Below are positions 53,337 through 64,000 of a stretch of 64,000 nt of DNA, piece after piece. The stretch is from Ascochyta rabiei. Taxonomy: Eukaryota > Ascomycota > Dothideomycetes > Pleosporales > Didymellaceae. The stretch lies in NCBI RefSeq assembly GCF_004011695.2, contig NC_082422.1:868001-932000 (forward strand), given 5' to 3'. How positions within the stretch are numbered: the first letter of the stretch is position 1; every line of letters begins with the position of its first letter. The translations under genes and the position numbers were made by a program. Under the pieces are notes generated by a model, which saw only the letters and a list, made by a program, of their open reading frames with translations, ran no database searches and was not told where the DNA came from.

Positions 53337-56300
53337 ATGGCGCCTCAGAAACGAAAGCGCCAACCCACCAGGACTACATCCAACAAGCGGCTCAAGTACA
53401 CACAGCGGGAAACCGACAGTAGCAGCAGCAGTAGTAGCAGCGACGACAACGAGGAGCTTACAAACGACAGCCAGGTTGAGTGGGAAGCATTGCGCATACT
53501 CGCTCAAAAAGGCAGAGGGTTCGGGCTCAAGTACCTTATCGAATGGAAAGGCGTTGATCCTGCGACCGGTGAACAGTGGGAACCGACGTGGGAGGCTGCA
53601 AGAAACGCCAGCGACAGTCTGAGCGCATCCTGGAAGAGAGAGCAGGCCCTGCAACTCTACGAGAAGAAAGAGGCTGCTGCGACAACTACAAGCAGTACAC
53701 AACACCAAAGTGCTACGGAAATACTCCAGGCGCAAGCAACACAGACTCGAGCCACGCGACAGCGGCGCATCGTTGAGAGCCCTGAAACCTCCACATCAGC
53801 GCCTGCGACAGAGTTGCCTACGAACAATAGCCCCAACATTTTAGCATCACCAAGCACGGCGGTGATAGGCATTGAGGTACCCTTACCAGACTGGACCAGC
53901 AACCCACGTGGTGATAGCTTGAATCCCGGCGAGTACGAGCCTCACGCTGAGATACCAGAGTCACCGCCATCCCCGGCGAGGAGCAACAGCAACAACCTTG
54001 ATCTAGATAGTTCGCAGCTGTTCGCATCGCAGCGTGCCTTCCGCGCTTCTGGCGTTGTACCAGACACGCAGAGCTCCGTTGGTGACGCGAGCTACATCTC
54101 AGTGACACAGGAGGAGCTTGATTCGAGTTTACATTCTAATTCTGCTGACGAGTCGACTGAGGGGAACATTGTCGGTCATTCGGTCAGTGAATCACATGCG
54201 CGATCGTTTGCGACAAGGCTGCTAATTTAGGTGAAGGGTTTCCTCGACACAAACACAGACGCAGCACTAAGGCTTGACGCAAGCGCTCAGTCGCCTGCAA
54301 CATCTATCGCTGAAACAGTTGCGGACACTACCCAAGACTTGCAAAGTCAACCTCAAGTCGAGAGCCAGCAAGAGCGGTCAGAGATCCCAGAGACGCTAGG
54401 GTCACCTGCGGGCTCCACCAAACCCGATCAACCAAGTAACCCAACCAAGGAACATTACACTGCCACTACTTCTGCGCATCTGCAAAGTTTAGGAGACCAG
54501 CACGAGTTGTGTTCCTCAGAGCAGCTTGCATTCATCGAGAACACCACGCAGTGCGACCACGAGATATCTTCACATAATATCCAAATAACACTGCAGGAGC
54601 AAGGCGCGCAAATCCCACCGACGGAAGCCTCAAGAGAACTTGGCGACACTATCGAACAGCCTACCGTGAGCTTAGCGGAATCTGTGACCCTGGTAGTTGC
54701 GGATACACCTCAGATCTCTCAGCTCCCGTCTACTGCTCAAGACAGCGCCTCCCAAACTAACATAGAGCATCAAAGCGAGGCTGCACAGCAGACTGTGGAA
54801 GAGGGTCCTTCTCTTCTCTTTACCGAACACTCCGTTCTAGAAGAGTACGGGCAGTTTCCATTTCATTCACAGCGCCCAGCTTTTTCTGAACTTGAGTCTG
54901 CCACAAAGTCAACCCAACGGGCTTTGACGGAACCTCTAAGGACTCACGTCACACACGTAGTCACTGGCGCGCAGCTCAGCGAGGGGCTCAACTCAAACGC
55001 AAATCACGACGGAGGTACCTCATACGAGAGCCAGGAAAGCACTACCATAGACGAGATCAGTCAACCCACTCTACTGCAGGAGTCAAATCGCCTCCCTCGG
55101 AAGGCGTCGAGAGCACAATTGTCGCAGTCACAGGCCGACGCCAGAAACTCCGATCACGTTCCCTTCGGAGTAACAGAAGAAAACGCCAATCAGGCTAACC
55201 CCACAATTGTATCTTGGCTGCCACCATCTATTGAGTACTCGACGGGGTCGCGCGAACACAACGCCCAGCTTATACCCTCAGGCGAAGATCTTAGCACACA
55301 GGACGACGCTACTAAAAGTATACAAGCTACAACAGAGCACGAAACAGAAGCTAGCCCCAAACAGAAAGGTAGTCCTTGCTCAAGGCACGACTCATCACAA
55401 GAGACCCCAGAGCGTCACTTGCGGTCAGTAGACCACAGTTCTTCGCCCATCCGACGTCCGCCAAGCTGTTCGCTTAGGACGTTGGATTCGAACGTACCGT
55501 CCAGGCCTCCAACTCCGACACTAAGTTCTTTGCTTTCGAGAATGACGGAAAGTACGGGCGCCAGAGTTGAACGACAACTCAAAGAGTACCAGGAGGCCGA
55601 TAGAGCCGCAAACCCTTTCGTACCAAGGAGAGAGCGTATTAGAGCGTATCAGCCTTCTTCCTCGGTTACTTCGGCGGACGCAGCTACCACTGGCTCACTA
55701 CCACAGTCTATCACGGCACCTGCGCCGCCAGCGCCGCCCGTACCGCCAAAAATCAATGTACTTGCAGAAGGCACAAGATCCCCATCGACAGTACCAGACC
55801 ATTCACCTGCTCCACCGGCGCAGACGTCGTTACGAGCTGTAGCTTTTACAAATGCCAAGGACAGGGCCACAGACGCTTTGCTGAACAATTCCTTGGCCGC
55901 CACTTCCTTGAGTGCCGATGCAGGACCGACACAAGAAAAGGCCGAACTCGTTGCTGCAGCTGCAGCTGTGGGTATACCCAATAGGCCTGCAGTATCTCCT
56001 GAACCATTGGCAGATGAAAGTACTGAAGAGATGAGCGATGTTGGCGATAACGCTGATGACTACGACTATGAAACCATGTGGAATGACGACCTACAGCTTG
56101 AACGCGGGGAGTACATTGTGCCACTCTTCATCGAAGGGCGGCAGAGCGACACGTATAGCGAGTACATCAAGCAAAAATCAGATTTACTTGATGTCATATT
56201 CTACACAGATCTCACCACTATCAAGCCAGAAGCACTCGACACGGTGGAAGAGGCTCTGGTTTACATGAAAGCTGTAGAGACACACCCTGACCTCACATAC

Positions 56301-58015
56301 GCCGAAGCCGAGTCTGCGACTGGATTTGACATGCAATCAGCAGCTGACACATCACACGCAGCTCAATTTGGTATCGAAAACTCAGTCAAGTTTAAGTTCT
56401 TAAATGAACTCTTCAACAGCTTGCGCGACCAGAACTTACATGTAGTACTTCTCCTGGACCAAGACAACGACGCGCTGTTCGGCATCTTGAGGACGTTCTT
56501 TACCGCAACATCTCACAGCTTCAGCATGCCAACTAAAGGCTATAAGTCAAACACTTCCAACGATGACCTCACTATTACCGTGTTTCCGAACACCGCGTCT
56601 CCTATCTTGCGGCCCGCCAACCTCATCATTTGTCTAGATGGCGTACAAAGCGCTGCACAGATACGCCAAAGCAATTGGGCTGTGGCGTCGAGCAAGACCG
56701 TCCCCATCATTCACCTGGTGATACCCCAGACAGTCGGTCACATTGAACGCTACTTTCTCCCCAGTATAGAAAGGAAGACCCGCATCGAAGCAACGGTAGC
56801 AGGACTAAGCCAGATACAAAAAAGCAATAAGATTGGAAAGCCTGTTGACTTGGATACGCCCACCGCTGCAGAGGCTGCCAGGCTTATCTCGTTCTGGCTT
56901 ATTTCTGACGACGAACAAGAAATCACAGAGTGGCCGTTGCCTTCGATTGGAAGTGTAAGAAAGTTCCTGGAGTATGAGCAAACCCAACAATCTGTACAGC
57001 CTGCGACTTCGCCCCCGGCTCCTGAGCGCACAAAGCGTTCTCTGGTAAGTGAACTGCCGGTAGTAGGCGATTATAAACTAAACGAGCAATATAGGAGGCG
57101 GGTGACTCTGACACGGCGAAGCGCATGCGTTATACTCCGCAGCCACGTGTGATTCCGGGTTCCGGCGTCAATCAGGAAAATGAGGCGACGCGCATAAGCG
57201 ACTCTATGCCCGGTACTGCATTCAGTGAAAACCCACACCTATCCACGCGGCTCGAAGAAGCACGTTCCGAGCTTTTTCGGATTGAGAAAGAACATCGCGA
57301 GAAGGAGTTCATGTGGGACAAACAGCAGACCGAGCACGAAAATCGAGCGCAAGACTACCGCAAGCTACTTATTGAGAAAGGAAAAGTCGATCACGCGTAC
57401 GACAGCAGGACCAAAGAACTTGACAAGCTGCGCACACAACTCGAAGCCAAAACTGCTGAAATCAAAACCCTCAGAGACGAACTCGAAGCGCAACGAGCGC
57501 TCGGCCTCAACTCCCACGACGAGAAAGATGTAGCAATCACCCAGTTGCGGAAAGAACTTGAGATCGCACAGCTCGACCGTGACCGCGCACTCAGGTCTGT
57601 TAAATCTACCGAAGTGACTCTCGAGTACACAACAGAGCAGTACCGCACCGTCTCCAACACCGCAAGCCAACTGCGAACTGAGGTGACGTCGCTCCAAACA
57701 GAGAACGCTAAACTCGCGCACCAATCTTCCGGCGAAGCCGCCAAACTCAAGCAACTGCACCTCAACAAGAGCACCAAGAATTTGATCCAGCAGAACAAAG
57801 CCCTCATGAGTGAGAACAGTCGCATGAAAGTAACGCTGAAGCAAAAGGAAGACGAGCTTATCAGGGCGAAGAGTAACAGCATGAGAATGGGCTATGGTAC
57901 GCGCGCGCAGAGCACCACGCCCCAGCCGAAAACCAGATCTAGGGCGACAAGTCCAACGGCTACACGAGGAGGACGAGGCGGCCGAATCGGAGATCTGAGG
58001 CTCGAGGAGAGGTAG
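53337..58015 (+). CDS. Chromodomain HDA-complex subunit (CDP-2/Hda3 type), three exons
   Basis: In Neurospora, CDP-2 is the chromodomain partner of HDA-1 in the HCHC silencing complex; the yeast relatives are Hda2/Hda3. The exons are 53337-54182, 54231-57044 and 57095-58015. Both introns (48 and 50 nt) are phase 0 and the product is 1,526 residues. In order: basic start, chromodomain (about residues 40-100, with YLIEWKGVDPATGEQWEPTWE), a long Ser/Thr/Gln/Glu disordered region (100-850), an HDA2/3-like segment (about 900-1220; IVPLFIEGRQSDTYSEYI, FLNELFNSLRDQNLHVVLLL, LIICLDGVQ, PIIHLVIP, RYFLPSIERKTRIEA) and a C-terminal coiled coil (1250-1500). The first intron is a multiple of three, and its acceptor TAG is itself an in-frame stop, so an unspliced transcript would stop after the chromodomain part. 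Confidence 0.92.
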
Positions 58016-59083
58016 CCTCCCAGACGCGAAGGGGCTTGGGAAGGAGGGAGAGAATAGAAATGATGGATTCACGACATTTGCGCTTTGCTTCTGGGTGGCG
58101 TTGCATTGCGCATCTGAGCCTGAGTGAGAGTGCGCCTACTGAAGAATCTGGGACATACATTTCAGTCATTCCTTTCGCTTCGGCGTACCTCTTTAGGCTG
58201 CAGCATGGTATCGATACTCTTAGCCAACTTGATACAATTCTCCACATCTGGCGCCCCACTACCACCCACGCATGACTTCACCTCCGCCTTTCAACTATCT
58301 AGAGCAAACAGCTTACTCGTACCTTGTCGCACGCAGATCTTGCAATCGGCAGTGAAACCGTTCACTGTCCACATTTTGGTGTGGTATCCGCGATAGAGGC
58401 GTGGTCAACACTGCTGGTTAGTCACAAGTAATGCGCAATAGAAGAGGATGTGAAATAGCAGTTGGTGTCCAAATGCGGGAGTGCCGCTCACAAAGATAGC
58501 ACCAGGGCAAAGAATGGGGACAGACGATCCAGTGTACGCTGAAAGCAGTGAAACAGCCTCTGAGCCTCAGGTTTGTAAGCGAAGCAGTAAAAGAAGTTAA
58601 GATGGTCTCGTTCCAGTCAGTCAGCAGTCCTTACCGCTCCCTGAAGTAGTCTAACCCAAACGACGTTCTCCAAATAGTGCAGTTGTAAGTTGCACCTTCG
58701 TACAAATGTTCAAGAGCAGGCGCTTCTCGAGAATATTGTTTGTTCATCAGCTTCACCCTCGACTCCTGAAACGCATGAGCTCAATCGAAATGCTGATAGC
58801 TTATTTTGGGTATATATCTCACATCGATACTCACATCCAACTATCAATTCAATCCTCCGCTAACACCTCATGAACGCCAAGAACATGAATGGTAGAAGAC
58901 TTCGACGCTGCGCAGGAGTAATATCTGTACGACTAACGGTACACCGCAGTGACCCAGGGCCCCGTGGGCTTCAAGAACGTAGTCGGCTTTTGGTGTATTC
59001 GATTTGGCTGCGTGCGCTTGGATGGGACTGACGCTCTGAGGACTTTAGTATACTAATCGATCAGCTCCAGATCAAGACATCGA
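58016..59083. other. Convergent 3' flanks
   Basis: Lies between the stop codons of the chromodomain gene and the SF3a60 gene, which converge. No gene seen. Confidence 0.5.
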
Positions 59084-60629
59084 TCAGAGCATGCCAGCAG
59101 CAGCCAAATCGCGGTAGACCTTTTCGGGCATGACGTTGCCTTCTGTGTCCTCCATCTCCACCACGTTTTCGGCAGCTGTCTTCTCTCTTTTCTTGTCCTT
59201 TTGAATCTTCTTCCAAAGCGCCTCAGCTTCTTGAATGCTAGTGATCTCGCGGAAGAGTGTGGTGTTGGTGATACCCAGACACTTGAGACCGTGGATATGG
59301 CGAGGTTCGTTGAAGTGCTTATCAAAAGCGCGCCGCCCCATGTACACGAAGTTACCACAGATCTCGCAGGGGAATTCAACACCTAGGCCGTGGAGCTTGT
59401 ACAGCCAGAAAGGAATAGGCTTGCCGTCCCAGGCCAGCGGCAGTTTCAGCGGGTTGTAAATTTTGTCCTCTTCATCAGAATCATCCGCATCGTCCTTGGC
59501 GCCTTCTGCTGGTTGCTCAGCGTACAACTGTTCCAACTCTTGCTGTCTTTCACGCTCTGTCATGCCCTGCTTCCGCTCGACGTTGACCTTGGTATCGCCA
59601 CGCTCTGTCTGCATGGCTGCAGCGAGCTTCTTGATCTTGAACTCTCGCTCGGCAACCGCTCGCTCCTTGAACCGCTGGATGTCTGATGATGCGCCGTTTG
59701 TCTGTGCTGGTGTGGTGTTGCTCTCGCTCGCTTGCACGGCCTTTTTGTGCTTCTTTCCTGTCAAATGTGCCTCGAAAACCGTCTCTTTTGTGAAGCCTTT
59801 CTGGCATGCAGCGCACCAGATGCCCTCGCCCGGCGCATCGCCATTTGTCGGCGCTGACGATGGCACGTTCTTCTCCCATCCTGGAATCTGGTCTTTCTCC
59901 CACGACTCGTCGAATTCCTTGTCGAAGCTTGCAAAGAGCTTGTCCAGGTTCTCCAGAGGTTTCGTTCGGCGCATAAAGCTCTCAAGGTACTCTTGTAGTG
60001 CCTTCAAATACTGGAAGTAGGGCTCTGACTTTTTCTGGTCGCGCCGAATGCTACATTGTGGGCCAGTGAAGACGTCGAACAGATCTAGGTACTGTAGGTA
60101 GGTCAGGCGGCGTGCGTGTTGGTGGACAGACAAATTCAGATATTGTTCGTGAAGTGTGGTCAGATCGAAAAAGCGCCCAAAGCCCTCCTCTCCAGTAAAC
60201 ATGGAGTCAATGGCCGCAATAGACTGTGCCTGGTCCTCGGGCGACCGCTTCTTGTATGCCTTCTCTAGGTTCTCGACGGGTTCGTTGGGGTATCGGCGGT
60301 GGAAGTCCTTAACAGACGCGATCTCTTTCATGAAAGACTCCATAGGGTCGCCGTGAGTGAGGTTGCGGACCTCGTCATCTTTCTTGCCTTCGGCATCTTC
60401 GTAGATGGCTAGTAACCGGCTGGACTGTGTTTCTATCTGTTCGAGGAATCGCCCAATGTCGTGGTCACGTGCTAGACGGTCGCGGATCTGATCAGAGTTC
60501 AGCAAAGACAGCAAGACAAGGCGCGGGCAGATCACATACATGGGGTGGATCTTCCAGAAGGCGCTCGGCAACGGCATCTTCGAGGCGCTCTAGGTCCTCG
60601 TGGATCTGACGCTGTTCGTCCAGAAGCAT
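59084..60629 (-). CDS. Splicing factor 3a subunit 3 (SF3a60/Prp9), two exons
   Basis: SF3a60 is part of the U2 snRNP SF3a complex needed for branch-site recognition. The exons are 60540-60629 and 59084-60487. The 52 nt intron (GTATGT..CAG) is phase 0, giving 497 residues. The first exon is needed: it supplies the conserved start LLDEQRQIHEDLERLEDAVA, not a spurious ATG inside the frame at 60577. In order: N-terminal helical part, DFHRRYPNEPVENLEKAY, EEGFGRFFDLTTLHEQYLNL, YLQYLDLFDVF, a C2H2 finger (WCAACQKGFTKETVFEAHLTGKKH), an acidic linker, and the C-terminal matrin-type finger (FPCEICGNFVYMGRRAFDKHFNEPRH), followed by the conserved HGLKCLGI. Complete. Head-to-head with eIF4A-III. Confidence 0.95.
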
Positions 60630-60904
60630 ATCTGCAGTCGCCTGTAGCTACTATGAGTCTTCTGTATAGTGACGGTCAGGTGATGGTGAGTTCAGTACCT
60701 CCAGCGGCGTTGGTGTTGGCGCATTCGAGGTAGAACGAACGCGCGCTCAGATAAATCGGTCGGCGCGCTAGCAAGATTCTGCCGAGCCACTCCGCCTCCA
60801 CAAGATCGCGACTGCTCTCCACCAAACTTTCTTGCGCATCATCACTCGTCACCGCACTCTTGCAGCACCACATCAACGCAAACAATACGAATACGGCCGA
60901 CAAC
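60630..60904. promoter_or_regulatory. Divergent promoter, SF3a60 and eIF4A-III-type genes
   Basis: 275 bp between two start codons pointing outwards. No gene in it. Both genes act in the spliceosome/exon-junction pathway, so common control is plausible, though I see no named binding site. Confidence 0.6.
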
Positions 60905-62206
60905 ATGGCGGACGGAATCGACCGAAATGCGGACGAGAAGATGGAGTTCTCCACGTCCAAGGAGGTCACAGTGGCGCCGACCTTCGAGGCCATGCACCTG
61001 AAGGAAAACCTGCTGCGCGGTATCTACGCCTACGGTTACGAGTCGCCCTCTGCTGTCCAGTCACGTGCTATCGTCCAGGTCTGCAAAGGTCGCGACACCA
61101 TCGCCCAGGCGCAGTCCGGAACGGGAAAGACAGCGACCTTCTCCATCTCCATTCTCCAGGTCATCGACACTGCGGTGCGCGAGACACAGGGTATGTACAA
61201 AGAGGGAGTCATGCACTGTTTACATGGAGCTTACCCTCGGTAGCGCTCGTGCTTTCCCCCACTCGTGAACTTGCGACCCAGATTCAGTCGGTCATCATGG
61301 GTCTTGGCGACTACATGAACGTGCAGTGCCACGCCTGCATTGGAGGCACAAACGTCGGCGAGGATATTCGCAAACTGGACTATGGCCAACACGTCGTCTC
61401 TGGAACGCCTGGACGTGTCGCCGATATGATCCGCCGCCGCAATCTGCGCACTCGCAACATCAAGATGCTGGTTCTCGATGAGGCTGACGAACTCCTCAAC
61501 CGTGGATTCCGCGAACAAATCTACGATGTATACCGCTACTTGCCTCCTGCGACACAGGTCGTTGTTGTCTCCGCCACCCTCCCCTACGACGTTTTGGAGA
61601 TGACCACCAAATTCATGACCGACCCCGTTCGCATCCTTGTCAAGCGTGACGAGTTGACCCTGGAAGGCCTGAAGCAGTACTTTATTGCCATCGAGAAGGA
61701 GGAGTGGAAATTCGATACACTCTGCGATCTATACGATACCCTCACTATCACACAAGCTGTTATATTTTGCAACACCCGTCGCAAGGTCGACTGGCTGACC
61801 GACAAGATGCGCGAGGCTAACTTCACGGTCTCATCTATGCACGGAGACATGCCGCAGAGGGAGCGTGACAGCATTATGCAGGATTTCCGCCAGGCCAACT
61901 CGCGTGTACTGATTTCGACTGACGTTTGGGCCCGTGGTATCGACGTTCAGCAGGTTTCGCTGGTCATTAATTACGATCTGCCTTCCAACCGTGAGAACTA
62001 CATCCACAGGATCGGCCGATCTGGACGTTTTGGACGTAAGGGTGTGGCTATCAACTTCGTCACCCAGGACGATGTCCGAATTCTTCGCGACATCGAGTGT
62101 AAGTGGAAACGTTGTCGCAAGAATGAACCCCTACTGATTATATCTAGTGTACTACTCAACCCAGATCGACGAGATGCCCATGAACGTTGCAGACCTCCTG
62201 GCTTAA
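60905..62206 (+). CDS. eIF4A-III/Fal1-type DEAD-box RNA helicase, three exons
   Basis: eIF4A-III is the core of the exon junction complex in most eukaryotes; Fal1, its yeast relative, acts in 18S rRNA processing. The exons are 60905-61190, 61244-62098 and 62148-62206. The joins keep phase (phase 1 both) and give 399 residues, the family length. Motifs in order: Q motif region (PSAVQSRAI), I AQSGTGKT, Ia PTRELA, Ib [35 protein letters not shown] and [13 protein letters not shown]. The short last exon encodes [19 protein letters not shown], the usual eIF4A-III C-terminus, and requires the last intron. All catalytic residues are present. Confidence 0.96.
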
Positions 62207-62516
62207 ATCTAAGACTATCTTCCGATACAGACGTGCCAGTATGGGAAGCAAACTGAATTTGTCATGGCGTTGAAGGTGTTCGAAAAGTGGCTGAAGAAGC
62301 AAGCGCTGCTTCGCAGAATTCAGGGTGGAGGAAAGGGCTCTATAGCCATTTAGTAAGTTCCTCTGCTCAACGTTGACCATTGAACATTGCTAACTGTGCA
62401 CCTGCATCAGTACCAAATTGACACCACGATCTACGAAGCGGACGTTCAGCACTCGACTTGACATATGTTTTCATTGACTGATTCCAGATTACAGCTGTAT
62501 TGCGAACGTTGCTTTC
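62207..62516. other. Convergent 3' flanks
   Basis: Between the helicase gene and the minus-strand membrane protein gene. No gene seen. Confidence 0.5.
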
Positions 62517-63323
62517 TCATCGCACGTAATGAATGCGAATCAGCGGGTTCACGCCTTGCAAAGTCTGCGCATCCTTCGTGGACCGACTCGACGAAGTATC
62601 CTCAAAGCGACTGTTTCGTCCAATCTCAACCGCGGCATGGCCACCCCACAACTCTTTTGGGCAGTTTCTTTCTGCGGCTGCGTCGGACTCTGCAAGCGCT
62701 CGATCTCCTGACAGCTCGTGCGTTGGTCTTGGCGGTGTTGCTTTGCGACGACGTCGTAAGACGAGTAGCATTCCTGCCAATGTAAGGACGGCGCAGGAAA
62801 TTCCTGCAACAACGGATCCGACGATTACTCCAGTATGCACTTTGGACTCTGGCGTTGCGCTTGCACCTTTTGTGGCGGACGGTCCAGCGCTCGTTGGCCT
62901 CACGGATGAAACCTTTACGCTTGAAGGTGTAGGTGGCAGACACTGATCGATCGAGTAATATACCCATGACGGGTCGTAGCAAGTGGCAAGGTGGCCAACA
63001 GTTTTGGTTGCACTGGAGCATGACAAGGGCCCTGCATTTGCACCGTACAACGTAACTTCGAATTATCAGTGCTGCCACAATAAAGAATGTTTGAGCAGAA
63101 GAGTCTTACCTGTACATCCTGGATCAAGCCCTTGGATTTGGAAACTCTGGCCCATCGTGACATTGAGTGGTTTACATAAGCCATCAGGATATCCATTGAC
63201 AGTATCGAGAGCGCGCCATGAGCGCGTGCATTTCGCGTCGGTGAAAGTTGTAATGTCAGATGCGATTATCGTAGCAACCAACGAGAGAAAGAGGACGATG
63301 GACGTGAGAGTAGCTCTCAGCAT
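62517..63323 (-). CDS. Signal peptide-single TM surface protein, two exons
   Basis: No named family is recognised. The exons are 63110-63323 and 62517-63031. The 78 nt intron keeps phase 1, giving 242 residues. From the start at 63323 a clear signal peptide (LRATLTSIVLFLSLVATIIAS) leads the protein; an upstream ATG at 63380 would add 19 residues before it. The lumenal/outer domain is short, with Cys residues (CTRSW, LCKPLN, DPGCTGPLSC, ATCYDPSW, QCLPP); then comes a Ser/Thr/Pro-rich stalk, a TM segment (VIVGSVVAGISCAVLTLAGM) followed by RRRRK, and a cytoplasmic tail with Glu/Ala. It has the same overall layout as the protein at 43180-44088 but a different outer domain. Confidence 0.8.
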
Positions 63324-64000
63324 CCTGACTGACACAGGCAAGAGAGCAATTTGCTTTGGTCTTTGCTGCCACCGCTGCAAACTGGGGCTGAGTCGGGTAC
63401 TTGTAAGGCCCTCCGCAACAGCATCCTTTTGAGTGCGACGTCATGCGTTAATTGAACTGCGGAAAGCGGTCGCTCGGTCGACGACCTAGCAGTGTCCGGT
63501 GATCTCAATACGCGTGCCATTGCCATGTTCAGAGTCGTTCTGGCGCAAAGCCAAGATGCAGCTCCTGTGTGTGAGTGAGATGGCGCTTGTCTGCTTCCGA
63601 ATGTCATCCTTCAGGACCCCGTAGGCAGTTCATTTCCGCCTTGTCATCACCGCCACTCGTCTTCGTTCCTTGCGCGCACTCTGTCGTTTTGGCTTCTCTG
63701 CTGGTCTTTGAGACGTGTTTCATTCGCATGCAGCGCGACGCCTTCTCCGTGCAGTGGCTCAATGCTGGACGAAGAAAAGTCGTGTGATTGCGGACGGACA
63801 TCGCGTTTCTGGCCCCAGAGTTGGAGTGTAGACAGGAGGCGTTGTGCGTGTGGCTTCATCTGACACTGAAATGCTTTTGTCATAGTCCGACCCGAGTATG
63901 TCGCGGTGAGCTAATAGTGGTCGCGACAGTAAATAGTTTCTGATAGCCTTTGCTGCTCAATATTTGACGCGGGATGTCCCCCGCTGTGTGCCCTTTCTTA
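63324..64000. other. Right end of window, no gene seen
   Basis: Upstream region of the surface protein gene. Short overlapping frames on both strands have no support. A gene could begin beyond the edge. Confidence 0.5.

Noticed and set aside
60577..60577. ATG at 60577 as the SF3a60 start
   Set aside because: Translation from it gives residues foreign to the family. Splicing to the 30-codon exon at 60540-60629 supplies the conserved N-terminus.

Overview
This window is nuclear DNA of a filamentous ascomycete (Pezizomycotina). Dothideomycetes is my best guess, from general gene content only. The evidence is dense genes on both strands, introns of about 45-60 nt with GT..AG ends and CTAAC-like branch points, Zn2Cys6 regulators, P450s, and fungal families such as URC4, YIH1, Yar1 and the HDA-complex chromodomain protein. 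Where I give exon joins, I read them from the sequence and checked that reading-frame phase is kept across every join.

Left part (1-16 kb): an intact P450, a Pmp3-type membrane proteolipid, a small conserved protein, a 3.3 kb stretch with no convincing gene, an F-box-like protein, a Ser/Thr-rich protein of unknown function, an eight-exon spo11 (meiotic double-strand-break transesterase) and the large subunit of chromatin assembly factor 1.

Mobile region (16-25.8 kb): a Helitron whose Rep/helicase gene is open over about 4.6 kb except for one in-frame TAA. It sits between two fields of unrelated micro- and minisatellites (5, 6, 9, 10, 12, 21 and 26 bp units).

Middle part (25.8-49.3 kb): URC4-like uracil catabolism protein, Gtr1/RagA GTPase (TORC1 signalling), a doubtful spliced gene, a Zn2Cys6 regulator, a WW-domain protein, a Yar1-like ankyrin protein, a dead P450 carrying a 53 bp internal inversion, a cysteine-rich membrane protein, an AT-hook protein, an Mpo1-type membrane protein and an intron-containing tRNA-Asp.

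Right part (49.8-64 kb): mostly housekeeping. Yih1/IMPACT and a CHERP-like CID protein share one promoter. They are followed by a chromodomain HDA-complex subunit (CDP-2/Hda3 type), then SF3a60 (Prp9) head-to-head with an eIF4A-III/Fal1 DEAD-box helicase, and a second signal peptide-TM surface protein. RNA processing (SF3a60, eIF4A-III, the CID protein) and chromatin (CAF-1, the HDA subunit, the AT-hook protein) are well represented. The two most unusual structures are the Helitron with one nonsense codon and the micro-inverted P450 pseudogene.
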